Part shown: in pieces, positions 55,132-63,076 of the stretch
Position numbering within the stretch: position 1 is the stretch's first letter
Layout: every line of letters starts with the position of its first letter
Assembly: GCA_903826865.1 (NCBI GenBank)
Contig: CAIKGD010000070.1
Coordinates: forward strand, 1-64,000
Length of the DNA stretch: 64,000 bases
From: an uncultured Verrucomicrobiota bacterium
GTDB lineage: Bacteria > Verrucomicrobiota > Kiritimatiellia > Kiritimatiellales > Tichowtungiaceae
Direction of reading: 5' to 3'
Made by a program: the position numbers and the translations under genes
The notes under the pieces: model-generated
What the model was told of the DNA's origin: nothing
Database searches by the model: none
The model's input: the letters and a program-made list of their open reading frames with translations, nothing else

Positions 55132-55680
55132 TTACTTCGTCTTTTTCGGAACAAGCATCATGAAGATGTTGCGGCCCATCAGGCGCGGAGCCTGTTCGAT
55201 GGTCGACATTTCAGCACAGTCGGCAATGATGCGTTTCATCAGCTCAAATCCGAGTTCGCGGTGGGCGTTTTCGCGTCCGCGGAACATGAGAGAAACTTTT
55301 ACACGGTCGCCGCCGGCAATAAAATCATGGGTATGGCGGAGCTTGGTCTGGTAATCGTGGTCGCCGATATTGACGTGGAATTTAACTTCTTTGAGCTTGG
55401 CGGCCACCTGTTTTTTCTTCTGCTCTTTTTTCTTCTTCTCCTGTTCAAATTTGAACTTGCCGTGATCCATGATGCGGCAGACAGGAGGCGTGGTGGTGCC
55501 GGAGATTTCCACAAGGTCGAGCCCCGTTTCGTGAGCGCGGATGAGCGCCTGACGGGTCGGGATGATGCCCATCTGTTCGCCGTTTTCATCAATACAGCGG
55601 ATCTCGGGCACGCGGATCATGTTGTTCATTCTCGGGCCGAACTCTCTGCGCGGCCGCTCTTTATAATTCGGATTGCTAAT
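55132..55680 (-). CDS. infC: Translation initiation factor IF-3, ATT start
   Basis: A 182-residue factor that splits ribosomes and checks start codons. The N domain has RREFGPRMNNMIRVPEIRCID; the C domain has VKFHVNIGDHDYQTKLRHTHDFIAGGDRVKVSLMFRGRE (quoted here only as VKFHVNIGDHDYQTKLRH and DRVKVSLMFRGRE). An ATG at 55629 would cut off the first 17 residues, including the conserved R-x-FGPR segment. In frame, 5 bp after GGGAGGAAATT, lies ATT at 55680. AUU starts are known for infC in enterobacteria, where they give feedback control. It is 26 bp downstream of thrS. Confidence 0.93.
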   Translation of the reverse strand: MSNPNYKERPRREFGPRMNNMIRVPEIRCIDENGEQMGIIPTRQALIRAHETGLDLVEISGTTTPPVCRIMDHGKFKFEQEKKKKEQKKKQVAAKLKEVKFHVNIGDHDYQTKLRHTHDFIAGGDRVKVSLMFRGRENAHRELGFELMKRIIADCAEMSTIEQAPRLMGRNIFMMLVPKKTK

Positions 55681-55706
55681 AATTTCCTCCCGGTTGTTTT
55701 CTTTAA

Positions 55707-57428
55707 TCAGGCTCTACTCTGCACAGCCTTTTTAATTTTTTCAATAAAATCAGCCGCCGTCATGCTTTCCTGCGCGCCGCTGCGGTCGCGCACGGCGACG
55801 GTTCCGTTCTCAATTTCTTTGGCGCCGAGCACCAGCATATACGGCACTTTATCCATCTGCGCCGTGCGGATTTTCGCGCCGATCTTACCGGATTTAAGAT
55901 CAACCGTTGCGCGGATATCCTGCTGACGAAACTGTGCGGCCAGTTCAGCGGCGCACGCCGTCTGCTCCTCGGAAAGCGGCAGTACGCGCACCTGCTCGGG
56001 TGCCAGCCAGAGCGGAAACGCGCCGCTGTAGTGTTCAACCAGAATGCCGAAAAACCGTTCGATACTGCCGAAGAGTGCGCGGTGCACCATATAAGGCCGG
56101 TGCGGTTTGCCGTCCTCGCCGATGTAGCTGAGGTCAAAACGGTCAGGCAGGTTGAAGTCGAACTGGATGGTGCTCATCTGCCACTCGCGGCCGATGGCGT
56201 CTTTGATTTTGAGGTCTATCTTCGGACCGTAGAACGCGCCGCCGCCTTCATCTACCTCGTACGGAATGTTCAGCTCCTTGAGCGCCGCTTCGAGAGAAAC
56301 GGTTGCCTGAGCCCAGCGCGCCGGATCGCCGACAGCTTTTTCAGGCCGCGTGGAAAGATAGGCCGTGATGTTTTCAAAACCGAAAGTTTTCCAGATGAAG
56401 GTCGAGAAGCGCAACACTTCTTTGATTTCGCCTTCAATCTGATCCGGCGTGCAGAAAATATGCGCATCGTCCTGCGTGAAGCCGCGTACACGCAGCAGTC
56501 CGTGAAGCACGCCCGCTTTTTCGTAACGGTAAACCGTGCCCAGCTCGGCCCAGCGCAGCGGCAAATCGCGGTAGGAGCGGATATCGGATTTGTAAATATT
56601 GATGTGGAACGGGCAGTTCATCGGCTTGACGTAATAGTCCGACTTGTCGATTTCCATCGGCGCGTACATGCCTTCTTTGTAGAAATCGAGGTGGCCGGAA
56701 GTCTGCCAGAGGTTGGCTTTGCCGACATGCGGAGTGTAAAGCAACTCGTAGCCGTTGCGGAAATGCTCCTGCCGCCAGAAATCTTCGATCAGCGAACGGA
56801 TGCGCGCGCCCTTCGGGTGCCAGTGGATCAAACCCGGGCCGACCTCTTCGTGCACGCTGAACAGATCGAGTTCTTTGCCGAGCTTGCGGTGGTCGCGCAG
56901 TTTGGCCTCTTCGAGCTGCTTCAGGTAGAGACCGAGCTGTTTATCGTTCGTGAAAGCCGTGCCGTTGATGCGCTGGAGCATCGGATTGGTCTCTTTGCCG
57001 CGATAGTAGGAACCGGCGAGACTCAACAATTTGAATGCACGGATTTTGCCAGTGCTTTCGACGTGCGGACCGCGGCAAAGATCAAAAAACGTTCCGCATT
57101 TATAAAAGCTGATCGCCTCGCCTTCCGGGATGTCGTTCAGGCGTTCAAGTTTATATTTCTGACCGGCCAGCATTTTCACTGCTTCAGCGCGGCTGACTTC
57201 GATCCGCTCGAAAGGCATATCTTCGGCAACGATTTTTGCCATCTCAGCCTCAATTGCCGGGAAGTCTTCCGGCGTCAGGCGCTGGGTCAGATCAAAGTCG
57301 TAATAAAAACCGTCATCGGTCGAAGGACCGATATCGAGCAGGACGTTTTCGTAAAGACGGCAGACGGCGGCGGCCATGACATGGGCCGTGCTGTGCCGGA
57401 GCGTTTCAAGTTGAAGGTCGTTTTTCAT
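55707..57428 (-). CDS. thrS: Threonyl-tRNA synthetase without TGS domain
   Basis: A 573-residue class II synthetase. It begins almost directly with the editing domain motif HSTAHVMAAAV (the H-x3-H), followed by FFDLCRGPHVESTG, the catalytic core (HPKGARIRSLIEDF motif 1 area, YVKPMNCPFHI with zinc Cys, RWAELGTVYRYEKAGVLHGL motif 2, HRALFGSIERF motif 3) and an anticodon-binding end. The roughly 60-residue N-terminal TGS domain found in E. coli ThrRS is missing. ATG 57428 is chosen; an upstream start would add 14 residues without TGS similarity. infC follows. Confidence 0.96.
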   Translation of the reverse strand: MKNDLQLETLRHSTAHVMAAAVCRLYENVLLDIGPSTDDGFYYDFDLTQRLTPEDFPAIEAEMAKIVAEDMPFERIEVSRAEAVKMLAGQKYKLERLNDIPEGEAISFYKCGTFFDLCRGPHVESTGKIRAFKLLSLAGSYYRGKETNPMLQRINGTAFTNDKQLGLYLKQLEEAKLRDHRKLGKELDLFSVHEEVGPGLIHWHPKGARIRSLIEDFWRQEHFRNGYELLYTPHVGKANLWQTSGHLDFYKEGMYAPMEIDKSDYYVKPMNCPFHINIYKSDIRSYRDLPLRWAELGTVYRYEKAGVLHGLLRVRGFTQDDAHIFCTPDQIEGEIKEVLRFSTFIWKTFGFENITAYLSTRPEKAVGDPARWAQATVSLEAALKELNIPYEVDEGGGAFYGPKIDLKIKDAIGREWQMSTIQFDFNLPDRFDLSYIGEDGKPHRPYMVHRALFGSIERFFGILVEHYSGAFPLWLAPEQVRVLPLSEEQTACAAELAAQFRQQDIRATVDLKSGKIGAKIRTAQMDKVPYMLVLGAKEIENGTVAVRDRSGAQESMTAADFIEKIKKAVQSRA

Positions 57429-57602
57429 AAATAAGGCGCAAACTGTACCTTTGAGGTCATAGTGTGTCAATCAGAGCCCTTGACTGATAAGTGCGGGTTG
57501 ACCCAACAAAGACAGCCGGTCTTTCGTGAATCATGCGACCGTTTTCTTTAGCGCTCTACTGTCCGATTCCGAGGCACCACCCTCACGGATGCCGGGGTGA
57601 AA

Positions 57603-57638
57603 ACAAAACGGACGCCTCTTTAAGACGTCCGCTTTTGT
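57603..57638. terminator. Terminator after DUF805 gene
   Basis: ACAAAACGGACG pairs with CGTCCGCTTTTGT around an 11-base loop. The A and T tracts on each side make it work in both directions, but the nearest gene end is the minus-strand DUF805 gene at 57656. Confidence 0.75.
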
Positions 57639-57655
57639 TCTCTTGTGTATCCGGA

Positions 57656-57982
57656 TTAAACCGATTTAGGATTCGGTCCGAACTTATTTTCACCGGGCTG
57701 GCTGTCTTGCGCCGCAAACACAATCAGGACAATCGGGCCAAGCAGCGGAATAAGCAATAGAAGCTGAAGCCATCCGCTCCGGCCGGTGTCGTGAAGCCGG
57801 CGGGCACCTACGGCAAGACAGGGCACCAGCACAGCCAGACTGTAGAGATATCCGAGCGGCCCAATGAAGGATAATACAACGGATATGCCGAAGTTAATCA
57901 AAGCGAACATCCAGAACTCCTGCCGGCGGGCCCGTCCGTTGAACTCAGCGTATTTTTTTAAGACATCAAGATACCAATTCAT
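57656..57982 (-). CDS. DUF805 membrane protein
   Basis: A 108-residue protein: WYLDVLKKYAEFNGRARRQEFWMFAL at the N-terminus and GARRLHDTGRSGWLQLLLLIPLLG, the two signatures of the DUF805 (YhaH-type) family, with three to four membrane helices. Function unknown. It is a single gene with a good terminator after it. Confidence 0.93.
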   Translation of the reverse strand: MNWYLDVLKKYAEFNGRARRQEFWMFALINFGISVVLSFIGPLGYLYSLAVLVPCLAVGARRLHDTGRSGWLQLLLLIPLLGPIVLIVFAAQDSQPGENKFGPNPKSV

Positions 57983-58145
57983 CTGGTCTCCTTTCCTTGT
58001 TTGTTAAATATCACCCTTTCTCGGCTGGAGCGTAGAAGCCGGGCAGGATCGTGTCAATGTAAACTTGAGAAAGTGCAATACCACACTGAAACCGAACCCG
58101 ATGCTGAAGTTTTGCACTTTAAGAAAAACCATCTGTGGAAAAACA

Positions 58146-58163
58146 CCCCGGATTTCTCCGGGG
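58146..58163 (-). terminator. Rho-independent terminator of hcp
   Basis: CCCCGGA, TTTC, TCCGGGG; on the minus strand the stem is followed by TGTTTTT. It lies 28 bp after the hcp stop. Confidence 0.75.
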
Positions 58164-58190
58164 CGCTCAGCGGGGTTTGTTGCACTTCCT

Positions 58191-59774
58191 CTACTTCGAC
58201 AAGCATTGTTTCAGATCGGCTTCGACGGTGGTGGTCGGAGCGATGTTGAATTTTTCGACCAGCACATTCAGCACAGCAGGCGTGATGAACGCAGGCAGGC
58301 TCGGGCCGAGTTTGATGTTTTTAATGCCGAGGTGCAGAAGCGTCAGCAGAATACAGCAGGCCTTCTGTTCGTACCACGACAGTATCATCGAGAGCGGCAG
58401 GTCGTTGACGCCGCATCCGAAGGCTCCGGCCAGCGCGACGGCGATCTGAATCGCCGAGTAGGCGTCGTTACACTGCCCGATGTCGAGCAGGCGCGGAATG
58501 CCGCCGATATCGCCGAACTCCAGTTTATTGAAGCGGTATTTGCCGCAGGCAAGCGTGAGGATCACACAGTCTTTCGGCACGGCTTCGGCAAAGTCGGTGT
58601 AATAGTTGCGTCCGCTCTTGGCGCCATCGCATCCGCCGATCAGGAAGAAGTGTTTGAGCGCACCGCTCTTGACCGCTTCGATAACCGCCGGGGCAACGCT
58701 CATGACCGCGTTGTGTCCGAAGCCGACCAGAATGGTTTTTTCCGGTTCGGTTTCCGCAAAGCCGGGGGCTTCAAGTGCGGCTTTGATGACGGGCGCAAAG
58801 TTGCCGTCGTCAATGTGCTGCACGCCGGGCCACTGGACGAGGCCGCAGGTGAAGATGCGCGCTTTATAGTTATCCTTCGGCTTCTGGATGCAGTTGGTCG
58901 TCATCAGAATTGCGCCGGGAAACGCTTCAAATTCTACGCGCTGATCCTGCCAGGCGCCGCCGTAGTTGCCGGCGAGGTGTTTGTATTTCTTGAGCTGCGG
59001 ATAGCCGTGGCACGGCAGCATTTCGCCGTGCGTGTATATGTTGATGCCTTTGCCTTCGGTCTGCTTGAGAAGCAGGTCGAGGTCTTTCAGGTCATGACCC
59101 GAAACGAGAATCGCTTTGCCTTTGACAGGCGTGATGCGCACCGGCGTCGGAACCGGATGCCCGTAGGTTCCGGTATTGGCGGCATCGAGCAGTCCCATGA
59201 CGGTCAGATTGACTTCGCCGACTTTCAGAGCCAGCGGCAGAAGCGCATCAACTGTCGGCGCGCCTTCTTTCAAATAAGCCAGCGCTTCGTGGAAAAAGGC
59301 GTAAACGGCCGGATCTTCCTTGCCGAGAATATAGGCGTGGTCGGCGTAGGCGGCCGTGCCTTTGAGACCGTAGAGGATCAGTTCCTGCAGGCCGGTGATG
59401 TCGTCGCCGAGCGTTTTCTTGCGGCTTTCAACACCGACGGCTTCGCCCTGCTTGATCAATCCGCGAAGATCGGCGGCAAAGTTGATCGCCGGTTTGGCCC
59501 CGAGCGCTTTAAGCACATCGCCGCCGCGGCGGATGACTCCGGCAATGTCTTCGGCGTCAAAGTTGACGTTGGTGACCGTGGTGAAAAGCCCTTCCATCAC
59601 GTAGAGGTCCGCCGCGCGGTTCTTTTTGCCTTTTGCGGCCACAGCGATCTGCTTGCACACTTCTATCAACAGATCCTGAAGCGTGGCGGTGTCGGGATCT
59701 TTGCCGCATACACCAAAGGTGGTGCATCCGGTGCACTTGGCGGTTTGTTCACACTGATAGCAAAACATACTCAT
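58191..59774 (-). CDS. hcp: Hybrid cluster protein (hydroxylamine/NO reductase)
   Basis: A 527-residue iron-sulfur protein. The N-terminal cluster ligands lie in FCYQCEQTAKCTGC plus VCG (the C-x2-C-x7-C-x5-C type). Hybrid-cluster ligands come from SGHDLKDLDLLL, THGEMLPCHGYP, TTNCIQKP, FTCG, ACGKYRFN and the Glu of the AAEE-like WYEQKACCI end. It reduces hydroxylamine and nitric oxide and protects anaerobes from nitrosative stress. AGGAAGG precedes ATG 59774. A TTGAT-N4-GTCAA palindrome is 73 bp upstream, and a Crp/Fnr gene lies 2 kb away. Confidence 0.97.
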   Translation of the reverse strand: MSMFCYQCEQTAKCTGCTTFGVCGKDPDTATLQDLLIEVCKQIAVAAKGKKNRAADLYVMEGLFTTVTNVNFDAEDIAGVIRRGGDVLKALGAKPAINFAADLRGLIKQGEAVGVESRKKTLGDDITGLQELILYGLKGTAAYADHAYILGKEDPAVYAFFHEALAYLKEGAPTVDALLPLALKVGEVNLTVMGLLDAANTGTYGHPVPTPVRITPVKGKAILVSGHDLKDLDLLLKQTEGKGINIYTHGEMLPCHGYPQLKKYKHLAGNYGGAWQDQRVEFEAFPGAILMTTNCIQKPKDNYKARIFTCGLVQWPGVQHIDDGNFAPVIKAALEAPGFAETEPEKTILVGFGHNAVMSVAPAVIEAVKSGALKHFFLIGGCDGAKSGRNYYTDFAEAVPKDCVILTLACGKYRFNKLEFGDIGGIPRLLDIGQCNDAYSAIQIAVALAGAFGCGVNDLPLSMILSWYEQKACCILLTLLHLGIKNIKLGPSLPAFITPAVLNVLVEKFNIAPTTTVEADLKQCLSK

Positions 59775-59846
59775 AATGATTTCCTTCCTGTTTTTGGTTT
59801 CCTGTAATCAATGCCGGGGATTATGCTCACGGCAGAAAAAACATCC

Positions 59847-59860
59847 TTGATCTGCGTCAA
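59847..59860. promoter_or_regulatory. FNR/HcpR-like binding box
   Basis: TTGATCTGCGTCAA, an inverted repeat of TTGA-Y with a four-base spacer, extended to 16 bp by flanking C and G. It lies in the divergent gap between hcp (73 bp away) and the permease gene (26 bp away). The Crp/Fnr protein at 61911-62561 carries the E-x-x-S-R recognition motif that reads TTGA half-sites in FNR, so it is the prime candidate to bind here. Confidence 0.7.
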
Positions 59861-59885
59861 GTTTGTGAAAAAAGAAGGTGTTCTC

Positions 59886-60926
59886 ATGGAAACAGCGGTC
59901 AGCGTAATCCTTAAATCATGGGATGTCATGGCAATTATGGCACCCTACCTCCTGCTCGGTTTTTTCGTGGCAGGCGTGCTCGGCGCTTTTGTTCCCGTTT
60001 CTTTCATCGAAAACCATCTCGGCAAACGCGGGCTTTGGCAGATTGTGAAAGCTTCGCTGCTCGGCGTGCCGATTCCGCTCTGCTCGTGCAGCGTCATTCC
60101 TGTTACCGCCTCGCTGCGCCGCCACGGCGCAACGAAAGGCGCGGCGATTTCTTTTCTGACCTCCACGCCGCAGACCGGCGTGGACAGCATCGCCGCCACC
60201 TGGGGACTGCTCGGCCCGCTTTTCGCTGTTTTCCGCATGGCGGTGGCGTTTGTCACCGGCGTTATCTGCGGCGCGGCGGTTGAGGCCTTAACACTGCCGA
60301 CCGAAGATTCCGGCAGTGCTCATCGCGATGCAGACGGCCCGGCCTGCCTCCAGAAAAGCGGCGTCGACAAATGGAAACAGGTCTTTGTTTACGGGTTCGG
60401 CACCCTGCCGCGCGACATCGGCCGCTCTCTGCTGATCGGAGTCATCATCTCCGGCCTGCTCGGTGCGCTGGTACCGGATGATTTTTTCACCCGCTATTTA
60501 AATTCTGAATGGCTCTCCATGCTGGCCGTCATGGCGCTCGGCATTCCGCTCTATGTCTGTTCCACCGGCTCCATCCCGGTCGCGCTCGCCATGATCGGCA
60601 TGGGGCTTTCACCGGGCGCGGCGCTTGTTTTTATGATAACCGGCCCGGCCACCAACGCCGCGACCATCGCGACGGTCTTCCAAACCATGGGCCGCCGCAC
60701 TGTCATCATTTATCTGGCCACACTCGCGGGCTGTTCGCTGGCGGCCGGCTGGCTGCTCAACCGCATCCTCACCGCGCAGGTTATTACAGAACAGGTTCAC
60801 CATCATGCCGCAAGTGCCGGACGCTTTGACCAGATTTGTGCGCTGATCCTCGTCGGCCTGCTGATTTCCGCTGTCTTCCCGAACCGGACAAAACGTTGCT
60901 GTCATGCCGGACAGCCTCTTTCGTAG
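59886..60926 (+). CDS. SO_0444/ArsP-like permease
   Basis: A 346-residue inner-membrane protein with about eight helices. Family features are APYLLLGFFVAGVLGAF, the Cys motif LLGVPIPLCSCSVIPV, FLTSTPQTGVDSI, and in the second half VMALGIPLYVCSTGSIPVA and GPATNAATIA. Relatives include metal efflux permeases (DUF318, SO_0444-type) and ArsP. AAGGTG lies seven bases before ATG 59886. It shares its promoter region and the FNR/HcpR-like box with hcp. The cargo is uncertain; a link to redox or metal stress is inferred. Confidence 0.87.
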   Translation: METAVSVILKSWDVMAIMAPYLLLGFFVAGVLGAFVPVSFIENHLGKRGLWQIVKASLLGVPIPLCSCSVIPVTASLRRHGATKGAAISFLTSTPQTGVDSIAATWGLLGPLFAVFRMAVAFVTGVICGAAVEALTLPTEDSGSAHRDADGPACLQKSGVDKWKQVFVYGFGTLPRDIGRSLLIGVIISGLLGALVPDDFFTRYLNSEWLSMLAVMALGIPLYVCSTGSIPVALAMIGMGLSPGAALVFMITGPATNAATIATVFQTMGRRTVIIYLATLAGCSLAAGWLLNRILTAQVITEQVHHHAASAGRFDQICALILVGLLISAVFPNRTKRCCHAGQPLS

Positions 60927-61063
60927 TGTCATCCCTTACAGAAATATCATCGGCCCCTTACAGTGCGAAATGTGGCACAAAAATCCTTTTTATGGCCTAG
61001 TACGCGCCGTTAGATGAATTCGCATCAGCTGTATTCCGCTACACATCACCTAAGGAGAAAGAA

Positions 61064-61762
61064 ATGAAAAAAACAGTCCTCACCATAGCAGTATTGATTT
61101 TGGCGGCAAGGTCGCTTCAGGCGGCGGTAATCACTCAAACCAAAACATTCAGCGGTCAGCCGAATTATTCGTCGGTTTTGACATTCAATCAATTCGATGA
61201 TCACGGCGGCACTTATACACTCAATTCTGTTTTTTTAACCGTTGTTCTGAACACAGCAGCCGGGGCAAGTCTTGGTATTGACAATGACGGAGCGCAATCG
61301 GCATCTGGTCTGGTTGAGTTCGGATCTAACGGCAGCATCACCTCTTCAGACGTCGGCCTCAACAAGGCCAGCGGCGGGACATTTTATGGGAGTCTGGCTT
61401 CTGTATCCGGGAAAACAATGAATCTCTCTGCGGATGACAATGACGGTGTTCTATACAGCACCGCCGGCACGGATTATGGTGTACTGACGACATCCGCTAC
61501 TTCTAAAAGCACCAACGCCTACATTAAATCGTCTGTCTTTGAAGACTATATCGGTGCCGGAACTTATACGCTTACCTACGGTGTTAATCAGTATATGAAC
61601 ATGGCCGCTTTCAGCGGTGTACAGTTTCAGGGAAATCCCGTTACGGCAGACGGCTCGATATCCATTGAGTACGATTATACGATCCCGGAACCGGCCTCCA
61701 TGTCGCTGATTGCCGTGGCAATCGGTGCAGCTGCATGGATCCGCCGCCGGTTTATTAACTAA
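61064..61762 (+). CDS. PEP-CTERM exported protein
   Basis: A 232-residue secreted protein. Signal peptide VLTIAVLILAARSLQA; a beta-rich, Ser/Thr/Gly-rich body (TQTKTFSGQPNYSSVLTFNQF, GGTYTLNSVFLTVVL, GAGTYTLTYGVNQY) of the choice-of-anchor E type; and a C-terminal PEP-CTERM signal, TIPEPASMSLIAVAIGAAAW plus IRRRF. It is expected to be sorted by an exosortase and presented at the surface. AAGGAGAAAG precedes the ATG and a strong terminator follows. Confidence 0.9.
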   Translation: MKKTVLTIAVLILAARSLQAAVITQTKTFSGQPNYSSVLTFNQFDDHGGTYTLNSVFLTVVLNTAAGASLGIDNDGAQSASGLVEFGSNGSITSSDVGLNKASGGTFYGSLASVSGKTMNLSADDNDGVLYSTAGTDYGVLTTSATSKSTNAYIKSSVFEDYIGAGTYTLTYGVNQYMNMAAFSGVQFQGNPVTADGSISIEYDYTIPEPASMSLIAVAIGAAAWIRRRFIN

Positions 61763-61777
61763 CCGGGTCTTCGGCTC

Positions 61778-61810
61778 AAAAAAGGATGCTTTTTCAAGCA
61801 TCCTTTTTTT
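61778..61810 (+). terminator. Rho-independent terminator of the PEP-CTERM gene
   Basis: GGATGCTT stem, TTTC loop region, AAGCATCC, then TTTTTTT; A-tract on the other side. It lies 16 bp after the stop. Confidence 0.92.
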
Positions 61811-61867
61811 GTACCCAAATCCCGCCGGCGGCCCGCATAAGGCACCGTTTCCCGCAAAAAATCGCTT

Positions 61868-61900
61868 TTTCATCTTTCATAATTCATCCTGCATCCTTCA
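61868..61900. repeat. TTTCATC-type repeat before the Crp/Fnr gene
   Basis: Four imperfect units related to the run at the tsaE-tsaB junction (TTCATCTTTCAT, then TTCATCC and CATCC). It ends 11 bp before ATG 61911 and takes the place where a ribosome-binding site would be expected. Confidence 0.45.
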
Positions 61901-61910
61901 CTCTTTCCCC

Positions 61911-62561
61911 ATGACTGATCCCTACCAGCTCATTCGCAACGCCAGATTTTTCAGCGGGCTTTCTGAAGCTGCCTGCAAGCGGCTGGCGGAACTGAGCCGC
62001 CGCCGCACTATCATCAAACGTGATCTGCTTTTTATGGAAGATGCTGAAGGCAAAGCAGTCTACCTGCTCATCTCAGGAAGTATCCAGCTTGTCAAAACCA
62101 ACCTCGATGGACACGAAACCGTCATTAAAACCGTTAAGTCGGGCGAACTGTTCGCCGAGGTGATTCTTTTCGAAAAAAGCCGGTATCCTGTCACCGCCGT
62201 CGCCTGCACCGACGCCGAAGTGATCGAACTGCCGCGCGACGGATTTTTGAAACTGCTCGACGCGCCGGACTTCCGCAACGATTTTATGGCGATGCTGATG
62301 CATAAACAGCGCTACCTCGCCGAGCGCATCCAGCAGCTCACCTCCATGGACGTCGAGGCGCGCTTCGTTGAATTTCTTCGCGAGCACTACGGTGAAAAAA
62401 CGGTAATCACCCCGGATCTGCCGAAAAAAGATATCGCTTCGGCTATCGGCGCAACGCCGGAAACCTTCAGCCGTCTGCTCCAGAAACTTGAAAAGCGCGG
62501 CGGCTTTACCTGGAAGGGCAAAACCATCCGGCTTTCATCTGGGTTCTGGGAAAAATTTTAA
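61911..62561 (+). CDS. Crp/Fnr-family regulator, HcpR-like
   Basis: A 216-residue regulator. The cyclic-nucleotide-binding-like domain spans about residues 10-125 (GKAVYLLISGSIQLVKTN, SGELFAEVILFEKSRYPVTAVA). A dimerisation helix and a C-terminal HTH follow, with KDIASAIGATPETFSRLLQKLEKRG. The recognition helix has E-T-F-S-R, the FNR/HcpR pattern for TTGA sites. It lacks the four N-terminal cysteines of FNR, so it is not an iron-sulfur oxygen sensor of that type. Its location near hcp and the TTGAT-N4-GTCAA box suggest an HcpR-like nitrosative-stress regulator. Confidence 0.88.
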   Translation: MTDPYQLIRNARFFSGLSEAACKRLAELSRRRTIIKRDLLFMEDAEGKAVYLLISGSIQLVKTNLDGHETVIKTVKSGELFAEVILFEKSRYPVTAVACTDAEVIELPRDGFLKLLDAPDFRNDFMAMLMHKQRYLAERIQQLTSMDVEARFVEFLREHYGEKTVITPDLPKKDIASAIGATPETFSRLLQKLEKRGGFTWKGKTIRLSSGFWEKF

Positions 62562-62589
62562 CCGCGTTTAACGCAGAAAGGAATGCATT

Positions 62590-62991
62590 ATGAGCATGAT
62601 GAAAGAGTTCAAAACATTCGCCATGAGAGGGAATGTCATTGATATGGCGGTCGGGATCGTGATCGGCGGCGCTTTCGGCAAAATCGTATCCTCGTTCGTC
62701 GCCGATGTCATCATGCCGCCGATCGGCCTGTTGATGGGCCGCGTCAATTTTTCCGATCTGGCTATAACAATTCAAAAGGCTAACGGCGAAGTCGCGGCGG
62801 TGACACTGAACTACGGCAAATTCATTCAAACTCTCGTTGATTTCATAATTGTCGCGTTTGCCATCTTTCTGGTGGTCAAGGGCATGAATTCGTTGAAGAA
62901 GAAAGAGGCCGCCGCGCCGGTGCCGCCGTCCGCCCCATCCAAAGAAGCGGTTCTGCTGACTGAAATCCGGGATATTTTAAAACAGAAATAG
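62590..62991 (+). CDS. mscL: Large-conductance mechanosensitive channel
   Basis: A 133-residue inner-membrane channel: [40 protein letters not shown] (shown in part as [20 protein letters not shown]), a periplasmic loop and the second helix [21 protein letters not shown], with a [16 protein letters not shown] cytoplasmic bundle helix. It opens on membrane stretch to release osmolytes. AGAAAGG precedes the ATG. It lies 28 bp after the Crp/Fnr gene. Confidence 0.97.
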   Translation: MSMMKEFKTFAMRGNVIDMAVGIVIGGAFGKIVSSFVADVIMPPIGLLMGRVNFSDLAITIQKANGEVAAVTLNYGKFIQTLVDFIIVAFAIFLVVKGMNSLKKKEAAAPVPPSAPSKEAVLLTEIRDILKQK

Positions 62992-63076
62992 CCGTTCGTT
63001 CTCAAATACCGCTGTCGGCACTTTGTTTTGATGCGCCGGGTTGCCTTTGCTCTTTCTTCCGAGTAGATTCTGCGGC

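Noticed and set aside
56031-57434. Plus-strand frame opposite thrS
   Set aside because: It is antisense to an intact threonyl-tRNA synthetase, with no motif support.
58065-59807. Long open frame on the plus strand opposite hcp
   Set aside because: It is antisense to an intact hcp, with no recognisable motifs; a codon-bias artefact.
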